From assembly GCA_937892525.1 (NCBI GenBank), contig CALAEV010000041.1:17714-81713 (forward strand): a stretch of DNA of 64,000 bases, given 5' to 3'. The translations under genes were made by a program, and so were the position numbers. This document shows, piece by piece, positions 27,084 through 36,102 of the stretch (the stretch's first letter is position 1; every line of letters begins with the position of its first letter). The notes under the pieces are model-generated. The model made no database searches. It was not told the origin of the DNA and saw nothing but the letters and a program-made list of their open reading frames with translations. This DNA is from an uncultured Clostridia bacterium. GTDB lineage: Bacteria; Bacillota; Clostridia; Oscillospirales; Acutalibacteraceae.

Positions 27084-28232
27084 TTACATAAGTGAAAGAT
27101 AAAGTTCTTTGATTTCTTCAACGCTTGTATCTCTTGGGTTACCTGGACGGCAAGCATCATCAAATGCTGACTGTGATAAGAAATCAACATCTTCTGCTTT
27201 AACGATTTCTTTAAGGTCTGTTGGAATACCAACATCAACTGAAAGTTGTTTAACAGCATCGATTGCAGCTTTTCTTGCATCTTCAAGGCTCATAGCGTCA
27301 ACACCATCTACACCCATAGCTTTTGCGATGTCTCTGTATTTTTCGCCTGTTGCAGGAGCGTTATATTCCATAACTGTTGGAAGAATAATAGCATTTGCAA
27401 CACCGTGTGGTGTGTCATAAAGAGCACCAAGAGGATGAGCCATTGAGTGAACGATACCAAGACCTACGTTACTAAAGCCCATACCTGCAACATACTGACC
27501 GAGAGCCATATCTGCTCTGCCTTCGTCTGTATTTTCAACTGCACCACGAAGAGAGCGTGCGATAATTTCGATGGCTTTGATGTGGAACATATCTGAAAGT
27601 TCCCAAGCACCCTTTGTAATGTAACCTTCAATAGCGTGTGTAAGAGCGTCCATACCTGTTGCTGCTGTAAGGCCTTTTGGCATTGAAGCCATCATATCAG
27701 GGTCAACAACTGCAACAACTGGAATGTCGTGAACGTCAACACAAACCATTTTTCTGTCTTTTTCAGCGTCTGTGATAACATAGTTAATTGTAACTTCTGC
27801 TGCTGTACCTGCTGTTGTTGGAACTGCGATAATTGGAACACAAGGATTCTTTGTAGGAGCAACTCCTTCAAGTGAACGAACATCAGCGAATTCTGGGTTT
27901 GTAATGATAATACCGATTGCTTTTGCTGTATCCATTGAAGAACCACCACCGATTGCTACAATACAATCTGTGCCTGCGTTTTTGAATGCTTCAACACCTG
28001 TCTGAACATTCTCAATTGTTGGGTTTGGTTTAATATTTGAATAGATTTCGTAAGCAATTTCTGCACCATCAAGAATATCTGTTACCTTTTTAGTAACACC
28101 GAACTTGATAAGGTCAGGGTCAGAACATACGAAAGCTTTTTTGAAGCCTCTTGCTTTGATTTCATCAGCAATAGCACTAATAGCACCTTTACCGTGATAA
28201 GATGTTTCGTTAAGTACAAAACGATTTGCCAT
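27084..28232 (-). CDS. fucO: Iron-containing alcohol dehydrogenase, lactaldehyde reductase (FucO) type
   Basis: 382 residues, closely like E. coli FucO along the whole length (for example TNPEFADVRSLEGVAPT and AMGQ-like MALGQYVAGMGFSNVGLG). NAD site GGGSSMDTAKAIG; metal ligands Asp195, His199, His262 and His276. FucO reduces L-lactaldehyde to 1,2-propanediol and accepts small aldehydes such as glycolaldehyde. No fucose or rhamnose genes are present. It lies just downstream of mtnA, which makes methylthio- or deoxy-acetaldehyde reduction a possibility, but it has its own promoter. Confidence 0.9.
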   Translation of the reverse strand: MANRFVLNETSYHGKGAISAIADEIKARGFKKAFVCSDPDLIKFGVTKKVTDILDGAEIAYEIYSNIKPNPTIENVQTGVEAFKNAGTDCIVAIGGGSSMDTAKAIGIIITNPEFADVRSLEGVAPTKNPCVPIIAVPTTAGTAAEVTINYVITDAEKDRKMVCVDVHDIPVVAVVDPDMMASMPKGLTAATGMDALTHAIEGYITKGAWELSDMFHIKAIEIIARSLRGAVENTDEGRADMALGQYVAGMGFSNVGLGIVHSMAHPLGALYDTPHGVANAIILPTVMEYNAPATGEKYRDIAKAMGVDGVDAMSLEDARKAAIDAVKQLSVDVGIPTDLKEIVKAEDVDFLSQSAFDDACRPGNPRDTSVEEIKELYLSLM

Positions 28233-28283
28233 AATAAATTACCTCCATAAGTCAGTTAAGTCTGACAAAATTTTAACAATATT

Positions 28284-28312
28284 ATTATACAATAAATCCC
28301 CCAATATTTCAA
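28284..28312 (-). promoter_or_regulatory. Promoter of the FucO-like gene, overlapping the mtnA terminator
   Basis: TTGAAA, 17 bases, TATAAT with TG before the -10, on the minus strand. The -35 lies in the loop and descending arm of the mtnA terminator hairpin. Confidence 0.7.
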
Positions 28313-28330
28313 GAGAAATATGAGGGATTT
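28294..28330 (-). terminator. Terminator of the mtaD-pnp-mtnA operon
   Basis: On the minus strand AAATCCCTCATATTTC, loop TCTT, GAAATATTGGGGGATTT with one bulge and a G-U pair. The T tract is modest (ATTTATT). Confidence 0.75.
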
Positions 28331-28332
28331 TG

Positions 28333-29367
28333 TTAGTTAATTATATTTTTTATTTCTTCAGGTGTAAACACACCTTTTTCGGTGATAAATGCTGTTATAA
28401 GTGAATGGTCAGTAATATCAAATGCAGGGTTTAACGTTTTTGTGTTTTGTGGAAGCATACACTTTTCATACCACATTTCCCCTATTTCACTACCGTCACG
28501 CATTTCGATTTCTATATCATCGCCTGTTTTGATATTCTTATCAAAAGTTGAAAACGGCATACAAACATAAAACGGAATTTTATAATGTTTTGCAAGAATT
28601 GCAACTCCACTTGTACCGACTTTATTGGCAGTATCACCATTAAGGGCTACTCTGTCACAACCTACCAAAACTGCGTCAACAAGTCCGTTTTTCATAACGA
28701 AAGATGCCATATTGTCGCAGATTACGGTGGTGTCAATATTTGCATCTGTAAGTTCATATGCAGTAAGCCTTGCACCTTGCAAAAGTGGTCTTGTTTCATC
28801 TGCAAAAACTCTTATATTGTGCCCTTTTTCCTTTGCTACATATACAGGTGAAAGGGCTGTACCGAATTTAACAGTTGCAAGACGTCCTGCGTTACAATGA
28901 GTAAGAATCGAGTTGCAATTTTTAAGAATTTCTGCACCATATTCACCTATTTTGTGACAAATTGCAATATCATTTTCAATCATTTTAAGGGCTTGGTTTG
29001 TAAGATTTATTTTGAAATTTTCGGCATTTGATTTTTCTGCAACTTTAAGCATTTCTTCAGTTGCCCATTTAAGATTTACTGCAGTTGGTCTGCACAAAAC
29101 AAGTTTTTCTGAGTAGTCTTTTAACTCTGAGAAAAGATTTTTGTATGTATTGCATTCACTTTTATTCATTAACACAGCAAGGCTTATAGCAGTAAAAACA
29201 CCAATAGCCGGTGCACCACGGACCTTGAGAAGCTTTATTGCATCATAAATTTCATCATAATCATCGGTAGATATTTCTTTATATTCAGTTGGCAGAAGTG
29301 TCTGGTCAATAAATACTGCTTTATTATTGACAGTATCAAAGCCGACAGATGCACCATTAAGAAACAT
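28333..29367 (-). CDS. mtnA: S-methyl-5-thioribose-1-phosphate isomerase MtnA
   Basis: Isomerises MTR-1-P (and 5-deoxyribose-1-P) to the ribulose form. 344 residues. Signatures: LLKVRGAPAIGVFTAISLA, ILTHCNAGRLATV with the catalytic Cys, and LVGCDRVALNGDTANKVGT with the catalytic Asp, so it is not an eIF2B-type relative. Its start overlaps the phosphorylase stop by one base. The later steps MtnB, MtnC/D and MtnE, and the kinase MtnK, are not in the window. Confidence 0.93.
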   Translation of the reverse strand: MFLNGASVGFDTVNNKAVFIDQTLLPTEYKEISTDDYDEIYDAIKLLKVRGAPAIGVFTAISLAVLMNKSECNTYKNLFSELKDYSEKLVLCRPTAVNLKWATEEMLKVAEKSNAENFKINLTNQALKMIENDIAICHKIGEYGAEILKNCNSILTHCNAGRLATVKFGTALSPVYVAKEKGHNIRVFADETRPLLQGARLTAYELTDANIDTTVICDNMASFVMKNGLVDAVLVGCDRVALNGDTANKVGTSGVAILAKHYKIPFYVCMPFSTFDKNIKTGDDIEIEMRDGSEIGEMWYEKCMLPQNTKTLNPAFDITDHSLITAFITEKGVFTPEEIKNIIN

Positions 29368-30170
29368 TATATTTCACCTACAATTTCAGTTATGAGTGTT
29401 TGCATTTCTTCCGATTTTTGTCTGCCTATTGTAAGAACTTCTTCTTCAGTAAGTCTTTCTCTTGAAAGTCCTGCTGCTTTGTTAGAAATAAGTGAAAAAC
29501 CAAGCACATCAATACCACAATGATTTGCAGCAATTACTTCTTGCACAGTTGACATACCTACTGCGTCTGCGCCCATTATTCTAAATGCGCGAATTTCAGC
29601 AGGTGTTTCATAAGAAGGGCCTGTGCAACCAATATAAACACCCTTTTGAAGTTTCATATTAAGTGTTTTTGCACAGTTAAACGCAACTCTTGAAAGCTCA
29701 GGTGAATAGCCAAAACTCATATCAGGAAAGCGAACACCGAAACGGTCGTCATTTTTGCCTATAAGACAATTTTTACCTGTAAAGTTGATGTGGTCAGAAA
29801 TAACCATAATATCACCAACATCAAAGTTTTCGTTAATGCCACCTGCTGCGTTTGTAACGATAAGAGTTTTTACACCCATCATTTTCATTACACGAATTGG
29901 CATAACTACGCTACTCACTTCATAGCCCTCGTAAAGATGTATTCTACCCTGCATACACATAACATTTTTGCCGTTAAGTGTACCAAATACAAATCTGCCT
30001 ACGTGGCCCGGTGCAGTAGATACAGGAAAATTTGGAATATCGGCATAATCAACATATTGAGGATTCTGGATTTTTTCACCTAATGTACCAAGTCCACTAC
30101 CTAAAATTATACCGATTTCATAATTATCTTTAATTCTTGATTTTATAAATTCAACTGCTTTTTCTATCAT
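29367..30170 (-). CDS. Purine nucleoside phosphorylase, probably methylthioinosine/deoxyinosine type
   Basis: 267 residues, PNP/MTAP family (trimeric type). Phosphate and base sites: ILGSGLGTLGE, GHVGRF, NAAGGINENF, GPSYETPAEIRAFRIMGADAVGMSTVQE and LISNKAAG. The Asn in SNK corresponds to the base-contacting Asn of 6-oxopurine PNPs rather than the Asp of MTA phosphorylase, which suggests hypoxanthine release. Sandwiched by one-base overlaps between a deaminase gene and mtnA, so methylthioinosine or 5'-deoxyinosine is the likely substrate. Confidence 0.85.
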   Translation of the reverse strand: MIEKAVEFIKSRIKDNYEIGIILGSGLGTLGEKIQNPQYVDYADIPNFPVSTAPGHVGRFVFGTLNGKNVMCMQGRIHLYEGYEVSSVVMPIRVMKMMGVKTLIVTNAAGGINENFDVGDIMVISDHINFTGKNCLIGKNDDRFGVRFPDMSFGYSPELSRVAFNCAKTLNMKLQKGVYIGCTGPSYETPAEIRAFRIMGADAVGMSTVQEVIAANHCGIDVLGFSLISNKAAGLSRERLTEEEVLTIGRQKSEEMQTLITEIVGEI

Positions 30171-31462
30171 TATGAATTAACCTCATTTACTACTTCGCGT
30201 ACAAGTTTACTTACTTCGTAACCCATTCTTTCAACATCAATAGTTGTGAACTCGCCATTTTTATAAAGGACTTCGCCATCAACCATTGTGAGTACAACAT
30301 TACTCTTATTTGCTGAATAAACAATATTATTAAGCACATCAAAATCAGGGTACATATTAGGTGTTGTCATATCAAGCACAATTAAATCGGCTTTATTTCC
30401 AACTTTAATAGCACCACAATCGTTTCTGCCCTGTGCTTTATAACCATTTACAGTTGCCATTTTATAAACGGCTTGTGGTGTAACAATATCGGCTTGATTA
30501 TTTACGCCTTTTGGCAAGAGTGCTGCCAAATACATTTCACGCATAATATCAAGTCCATTATTACTTGCTGCTGAATCAGTACCTATACCAATATTTACAC
30601 CTTTTTGTAATAATTTATAGGTATCGCAGAAACCACTGCCAAGTTTCATATTACTTGCAGGACAATGGGCAACAGTTACACCCATATCCTTAAATATATC
30701 CATATCTTCATCTTCTACCCACACACAATGAGCAAGGATTGTTGGGCTATTGAAAACTTTTGCATCATAGAAAAGACGAGCAGGAGTTTTGCCGTATTTT
30801 GCTTTGCAGTTTTCGTGCTCTGCCTTTGTTTCTGATAAGTGAATGTGATTGATATAATCCTTACCGTTTGTATATTCACCAAACTGCTGGATTGTTGAAA
30901 GTCGGTTTGTATATTCTGCGTGCAAGCTCATATCAATTTTGATTTTGCCATTCTGTGTGTTGTGATATTTTTCTGCAAGGTAAACGCCCTCTTGAAATCT
31001 ATCGTTTTTAGTAATATCTTCGTCAACGAATGATACGATTGAACGACCAAAGTTAGTTTTTGCTTTACTATCAATTACTGCTTTCATTACACCGTCGCCA
31101 AAGAAATACATATCAGTAAATGAGGTTGTACCACTTGATAACATTTCTGCAATAGAGAGCATAGTGCCATAATATGCACGGTCACAGTTAAGTCTGTCTT
31201 CAAATGGAAAAACCTTTTCATTAAGCCAACGGTCAAGTGGCAAATTTTCGGCATAACCACGAAGAAGCGTCATTGGTGAATGAGTATGAAGATTTACAAA
31301 GCCTGGTGAAAGAATTTTACCGTTACCATCATATTCTTCACCATAGTTTTCTTGTGGTTTTACTTCTCCGATATAGTCGATTTTATCGTCTTTAACACCC
31401 ACATACATATTCTTTTGTATTTCAAGATTTTCGTTGATTATTGAGATATTTTTGAAAAGCAT
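30170..31462 (-). CDS. mtaD: 5'-methylthioadenosine/S-adenosylhomocysteine (5'-deoxyadenosine) deaminase
   Basis: Amidohydrolase of 430 residues, family that deaminates MTA, SAH or 5'-deoxyadenosine to the inosine form. Metal site: NLHTHSPMTLLRGYAE (His-x-His), HIHLSETKAE, ILAHCVW and GTDSAASNN. The SPMTLLRG and DRWLNEKVFPFE stretch is typical of the MtaD/SAH deaminase group. First gene of a tight three-gene salvage operon. Confidence 0.9.
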   Translation of the reverse strand: MLFKNISIINENLEIQKNMYVGVKDDKIDYIGEVKPQENYGEEYDGNGKILSPGFVNLHTHSPMTLLRGYAENLPLDRWLNEKVFPFEDRLNCDRAYYGTMLSIAEMLSSGTTSFTDMYFFGDGVMKAVIDSKAKTNFGRSIVSFVDEDITKNDRFQEGVYLAEKYHNTQNGKIKIDMSLHAEYTNRLSTIQQFGEYTNGKDYINHIHLSETKAEHENCKAKYGKTPARLFYDAKVFNSPTILAHCVWVEDEDMDIFKDMGVTVAHCPASNMKLGSGFCDTYKLLQKGVNIGIGTDSAASNNGLDIMREMYLAALLPKGVNNQADIVTPQAVYKMATVNGYKAQGRNDCGAIKVGNKADLIVLDMTTPNMYPDFDVLNNIVYSANKSNVVLTMVDGEVLYKNGEFTTIDVERMGYEVSKLVREVVNEVNS

Positions 31463-31490
31463 AAAGGGTCCCTCAATTTATTATAAGGTT

Positions 31491-32081
31491 TTATTCGATG
31501 ATAATTGTTTCGATGATTACATCGTTGGCAGGTTTATCTTGTGCTTTTGTTTCTACATTTGCAATTGCGTCAACAACATCCATACCGTCATAAACCTGAC
31601 CAAAAACTGTGTGACGGAAATCAAGCCAAGGTGTACCACCTATTTCTTCATAAGCTTCAACACATTCAGTTGGGAAAACTTTTTCGTCAATCTGTTTCAT
31701 TTGCATAATGAAATCTTCAGGGCAACTATTTGCCTGAACAATAAAGAACTGGCTACCGTTTGTGTTAGGACCTGCGTTTGCCATTGAAAGTGCACCACGA
31801 AGATTGTGAAGCTCTCCTGTAAATTCATCTGGGAAAGCGTGTCCCCAAATGCTTTCGCCACCCATACCAGTTCCTGTTGGGTCACCACCCTGAATCATAA
31901 AATCTTTGATAACACGGTGGAAAATAAGACCATCATAATAGCCATTTTTTGCATGAGTTGTAAAGTTTTCAACTGTTTTTGGTGCAAATTCAGGGAACAA
32001 TTTAATTTTGATTTCACCCATATTTGTTTTCATAATTGCGATTGTATCTTTTTCTGTTGGTTTGTTTAATTGATGGAACAT
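31491..32081 (-). CDS. Cyclophilin-type peptidyl-prolyl cis-trans isomerase
   Basis: 196 residues, no signal peptide, so cytoplasmic. Core motifs: LFPEFAPKTVENF, YYDGLIFHRVIKDFMIQGGDP (catalytic Arg), SMANAGPNTNGSQFFI and GQVYDGMDVVDAI. A roughly 25-residue insertion after SQFFI (CPEDFIMQMKQID...) is longer than in the smallest bacterial cyclophilins. It is 28 bases upstream of mtaD and 33 downstream of the ABC permease, so it may be cotranscribed. Confidence 0.92.
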   Translation of the reverse strand: MFHQLNKPTEKDTIAIMKTNMGEIKIKLFPEFAPKTVENFTTHAKNGYYDGLIFHRVIKDFMIQGGDPTGTGMGGESIWGHAFPDEFTGELHNLRGALSMANAGPNTNGSQFFIVQANSCPEDFIMQMKQIDEKVFPTECVEAYEEIGGTPWLDFRHTVFGQVYDGMDVVDAIANVETKAQDKPANDVIIETIIIE

Positions 32082-32114
32082 AAGTTTTTTCTCCTAATTA
32101 TTTATATAACAATT

Positions 32115-35100
32115 TTACTCTACTGATTTTAATGACTCAATCATATCAATTTTCTTGAGTCGGAAGTACATAATAAGGTTTGTAGCCAATGCAAAGATTA
32201 TTGTAAGCACCGCACCTATTACAATACTTAATGGTTGTAACTCTCTGCCAAACATATAAACATCTGTTTCAACAGTAACCATAACAAATCTATGAAGAAG
32301 AATACCCAAGAAAATACCAAGTATTGTACCAAGTAATGTAAGCACTACATTCTCACGATATACATAAGCGCTTAACTCTTTATCATAGAAGCCTAACAAT
32401 TTAAGAGTTGCAAGTTCTCGATGTCTTTCACTTATATTGATATTATTAAGATTATAAAGTACAACAAACGCAAGAACTGCTGCTGCAACAATCATAAGAA
32501 TAACAATGAAATAAAGACTATTTATTACTGTATTAAGTTCTTGAAGTTCGTCTTCATTCATAGTTACAGAGTTTACACCTGAAATCTTAAGAAGTCTTGA
32601 ACTGATATCTTCAGTATTTGCTGCATCTTCCATTTTAAGTAACAACACATTTGTTTCTGCAGTCACATTATAAAGTGACTGATAAAGCTTTGGTGTCATA
32701 TAAATATAATTGAAAATGTAGTTTTCAGTTATACCAACAACTTTTACTTCTTTTGGATAAGCGTCGGACTCACTGAGTCTTACATAAATACTATCGCCTA
32801 TTGAAATGCCAAGAAGCTTTGCGTATTTTTCGGTAATAATTACGCCTTCGTCAGAAAGTTCAAGTTCGTCAACAAGGCTACCACGCTCACGGATTGAGAT
32901 GTATTCTTCAAATGTATCGGTATCTCTTGGAATAACAAGATATGCATTTTTCTCGTCCGAAGCCTTACCTGTTGCATATACCATTGTTCTGTTTGCCTGA
33001 ATGTAATCTGTAATATCTGAAATATCTGAAACGTCTGAAAGCATTGCACGGCGTTGTGCTCTTGTAAGAGTTGAATCAACGCTTACTATACCATCGTACT
33101 TAAACACTTCGCCATACTGATTATTTGCCATTGCAGAAACTGAGTCACGAATACCGAGTCCCACAAGCAGAAGTGCCATACAACCACCAACGCCGAAAAG
33201 TGTCATAAAGAAACGCTTTTTATAACGGAAAAGGTTACGCATTGCTGCTTTCTGCCCAAAGTTAAGACGCTCCCAGATAGCGTCAATGTTTTCAAGTAAA
33301 ATACGCTTGCCTGCTTTTGGTGTTTCAGGTCGCATAAGTTGTGCAGGTGCTGCACGGAGTTCTTTATAGCAAGCAAAGAAGGTAGCCCCTATTGTGCAGA
33401 TAATTGCTGCAAGGGATGCCACAAGTGCGTGTACTACTTGAAGTGTTACAACTGTATCACCAAGGTTATAATATGCAGTTTTGTAAGCACCTACAATAAA
33501 GTAAGGTATTGTAAACTCACCAAGGAACACACCAATTACACTACCTATTACAGTTGCAAGACCTGCATACAAAATATATTTACCGATAATTGTGAACTTA
33601 CTGTAACCCAAGGCTTTAAGAGTACCAATCTGTGTTCTTTGTTCTTCAACCATTCGAGTCATTGTTGTAAGAGCAACAAGGGCTGCAACAAGGAAGAAAA
33701 TAATTGGGAACACTGTACCGATTGCACCGATACTTTGTGTATCATTCTTAAAGCTCATATAAGATTCAACTGCGTCACGGTTAAGTACATACCAAACAGG
33801 AATCTCCATTGAGTTGATTTCACGCTCTGCTTCGGCAAGCTTTACTTTAGCATCTTCAAGCTCTGCCTCGGCATCTTGCTTTGCTATTTCGAACTTTTCA
33901 CGACCGCGTTCAAGCTCTTCTTTAGCTTTCTGAAGTTTTTCGCTACCTGCAATAAGTTGATTTTTATTTGCAACCGCGTACTCTAAATCTGCCAAATCTT
34001 TTTTAGCTTGATTAAGTTCTTCTTCTTTTGAAGCAAGTGTTTTTGCTGAAAGTTCATACATACCCTGTGCTAAAAGCAAAGAATCTTTTGCATTCTGTTT
34101 TTGTTCTTCAGTTTTATTTGGGTCATTTATATATGATTCATACTGTTCTTCAGCTTTTTTCACTTCTGCTTCAAGCTCAGCCAAATCTTCTTTTGCACTA
34201 TTGAGTTCTCTTTCGCCATCAGCTACCTGTTGACGATAAAGAGGAAGATTTGCCTCAGCATTCTGTACGAGAATAAGATTTTCTTCAAGAATTGCATTTT
34301 CTTCTTCATACTTTTTCTCGTTTTCTAAAAGCGCTTGTTCAGCTTCTGCCAACTCATTACGGGCAGTTACTTCTGCTTCAAGATAATCATTTTTAGCATC
34401 TTCAAGCATTTCGTTACTTTGTGAACGGACTTCGCTGTATCTTATATCACAACGACGGTCAGCAATAAGTTCGATTTTCTCTATAACATTCGCAACAAGT
34501 GTTTCGTAATCTTTGCTGTAACTGTCAAGCTCTTTTGCCCCTGAAACAGTTATATAAGCTGATGTGTAAATATCAGTAACATAAGCCTCTTGAGGAATAA
34601 CAATATAACCGTCAACCACACCGTCACCGATTGTGCTTGTACCCATATCACCATTAAGGAAATATGATGTTGCACCGATACCAACAATCTGATATGTTTC
34701 TGACGCAAGGGTATCAAAAACACTATCATCAGTACCTGTTAAAAGTGTTACATAGTCACCGATAGCAAAGCCTGATTCTGCTAAAAACTCACGGCTTGCT
34801 ACACATTCATTATATTTTTCAGGATATCTGCCCTCACTAACCATAACATCATTGACTGTGTCAGGCATAGCAAGAACCTTTGTTACTATTTCACTTGAAT
34901 TTGCAAGGCAAAGAAAATCGGTAGTATAAGCACCTTCAACCAGTTCAACACCTTCAATCTCTTTAAGTGCGTCAAGGTCGTTTTGAGTAAGTCCCAATGT
35001 GCCTACAACACGAATATCCATAAAGTTCTCTTTATCATAAACTGCATCGGCAGTCATCTGCATAGCAGGCATTGAAGAACGAATACCTGAATAAAACGCT

Positions 35101-35192
35101 ACGCCGAGAACTACTATAAGCAAAATTGAGATAAATCGGCTTATACTCTTTTTAATTTCTCTGCGAAAATCCTTTTTAATTGATTTAGTCAT
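32115..35192 (-). CDS. ABC transporter permease, FtsX/MacB-like with long coiled-coil ectodomain
   Basis: 1025 residues. One N-terminal membrane segment (about 18-38), a MacB-like periplasmic domain, then a long Glu/Lys/Ala-rich coiled coil (about 270-465), three FtsX helices near 490-620, a second MacB-like domain, and a C-terminal FtsX triplet near 890-1010. This double-FtsX form with a coiled coil is common in Firmicutes next to a TetR gene; export or extrusion of lipid or peptide substrates is presumed. Pairs with the ATPase gene 15 bases upstream. Confidence 0.88.
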   Translation of the reverse strand: MTKSIKKDFRREIKKSISRFISILLIVVLGVAFYSGIRSSMPAMQMTADAVYDKENFMDIRVVGTLGLTQNDLDALKEIEGVELVEGAYTTDFLCLANSSEIVTKVLAMPDTVNDVMVSEGRYPEKYNECVASREFLAESGFAIGDYVTLLTGTDDSVFDTLASETYQIVGIGATSYFLNGDMGTSTIGDGVVDGYIVIPQEAYVTDIYTSAYITVSGAKELDSYSKDYETLVANVIEKIELIADRRCDIRYSEVRSQSNEMLEDAKNDYLEAEVTARNELAEAEQALLENEKKYEEENAILEENLILVQNAEANLPLYRQQVADGERELNSAKEDLAELEAEVKKAEEQYESYINDPNKTEEQKQNAKDSLLLAQGMYELSAKTLASKEEELNQAKKDLADLEYAVANKNQLIAGSEKLQKAKEELERGREKFEIAKQDAEAELEDAKVKLAEAEREINSMEIPVWYVLNRDAVESYMSFKNDTQSIGAIGTVFPIIFFLVAALVALTTMTRMVEEQRTQIGTLKALGYSKFTIIGKYILYAGLATVIGSVIGVFLGEFTIPYFIVGAYKTAYYNLGDTVVTLQVVHALVASLAAIICTIGATFFACYKELRAAPAQLMRPETPKAGKRILLENIDAIWERLNFGQKAAMRNLFRYKKRFFMTLFGVGGCMALLLVGLGIRDSVSAMANNQYGEVFKYDGIVSVDSTLTRAQRRAMLSDVSDISDITDYIQANRTMVYATGKASDEKNAYLVIPRDTDTFEEYISIRERGSLVDELELSDEGVIITEKYAKLLGISIGDSIYVRLSESDAYPKEVKVVGITENYIFNYIYMTPKLYQSLYNVTAETNVLLLKMEDAANTEDISSRLLKISGVNSVTMNEDELQELNTVINSLYFIVILMIVAAAVLAFVVLYNLNNINISERHRELATLKLLGFYDKELSAYVYRENVVLTLLGTILGIFLGILLHRFVMVTVETDVYMFGRELQPLSIVIGAVLTIIFALATNLIMYFRLKKIDMIESLKSVE

Positions 35193-35207
35193 ACCAGTTT
35201 ATTTCCT

Positions 35208-35909
35208 TTACCATTCAATCTGTTCAACAGGTGTTGGATTTTCGTTTATAAGAATTTTATCAACCTGTCCGTTTTTGATTTTTATGATTTTATCTGCCAT
35301 TGGTGTAAGTGCAGAGTTATGAGTGATTACTATAACTGTCATTTTCTTTTCACGACAAGTATCCTGCAAAAGCTTAAGGATTGATTTACCGGTTATGTAG
35401 TCAAGAGCACCAGTTGGTTCATCGCAAAGCAATAATTTTGGATTTTTTGCAAGTGCACGTGCAATTGACACACGCTGTTGTTCACCACCTGAAAGCTGTG
35501 ATGGAAAGTTATCAAGACGAGAGCCGAGACCTACTTCTGCAAGAACATCTTCTGCGTCAAGAGCATCTGCCTTCATTTGTGATGCAAGTTCAACATTTTC
35601 AAGTGCTGTAAGATTCTGCACAAGGTTATAGAACTGAAAAACAAAACCTACATCATCGCGACGATATTTTGTAAGTTCTTTTTCTGTGAACTTACCGATA
35701 TCAGTACCATCAACAATAATTTCACCTGATGTTGCCTTATCCATTCCACCTAAAATATTAAGAACAGTTGTTTTACCGGCACCTGAAGGACCAACAACTA
35801 CTACAAACTCACCTTTTTCGATAGGGAAACTGATATTGTCTGCTGCTTTAATTTCAATTTCACCCATTTTATAAGTCTTTACTACGTCTTTTAATTCAAT
35901 AAATGACAT
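35208..35909 (-). CDS. ABC transporter ATP-binding protein (LolD/MacB type)
   Basis: 233 residues with Walker A GPSGAGKTT, Q-loop QFYNLVQNLTALEN, signature LSGGEQQR, Walker B LLLCDEPTGALD and the switch His in VITHN. Energises the FtsX-like permease encoded just downstream. Divergent from the TetR gene, which is its likely regulator. Confidence 0.93.
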   Translation of the reverse strand: MSFIELKDVVKTYKMGEIEIKAADNISFPIEKGEFVVVVGPSGAGKTTVLNILGGMDKATSGEIIVDGTDIGKFTEKELTKYRRDDVGFVFQFYNLVQNLTALENVELASQMKADALDAEDVLAEVGLGSRLDNFPSQLSGGEQQRVSIARALAKNPKLLLCDEPTGALDYITGKSILKLLQDTCREKKMTVIVITHNSALTPMADKIIKIKNGQVDKILINENPTPVEQIEW

Positions 35910-36044
35910 TGTTTTCGCTCCTTAGAATTGCTATTTAAATCATAGATAAGTAATTATATCACAACTTATATAATATTGCTACACATATTTTATATATATT
36001 ATTTGTATAATTTTAACTAATTTCACAAATTTAATAGACACTTG

Positions 36045-36073
36045 TTGATTATTGGACACTTTGAATGTATAAT
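36045..36073 (+). promoter_or_regulatory. Promoter of the tetR-CDF unit with a direct repeat
   Basis: TTGATT, 17 bases, TATAAT with TG before the -10. The heptamer GACACTT occurs at 36037-36043 and again at 36055-36061, 18 bases apart, flanking the -35; such spacing could be read by a dimeric regulator, but no palindrome was found. Confidence 0.65.
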
Positions 36074-36102
36074 ATCTATATAAAATACACGGAGATGATT
36101 TT

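Noticed and set aside
28252..28280. Possible Rex site TTGTTAAAATTTTGTCA before fucO
   Set aside because: Only the first half matches the Clostridial Rex consensus (TTGTTAA-N4-TTAACAA); the second half does not.
32115..32200. Split or frameshifted permease suspected from the length of the 1025-residue ORF
   Set aside because: The frame is continuous with both FtsX halves and matches the double-FtsX layout.
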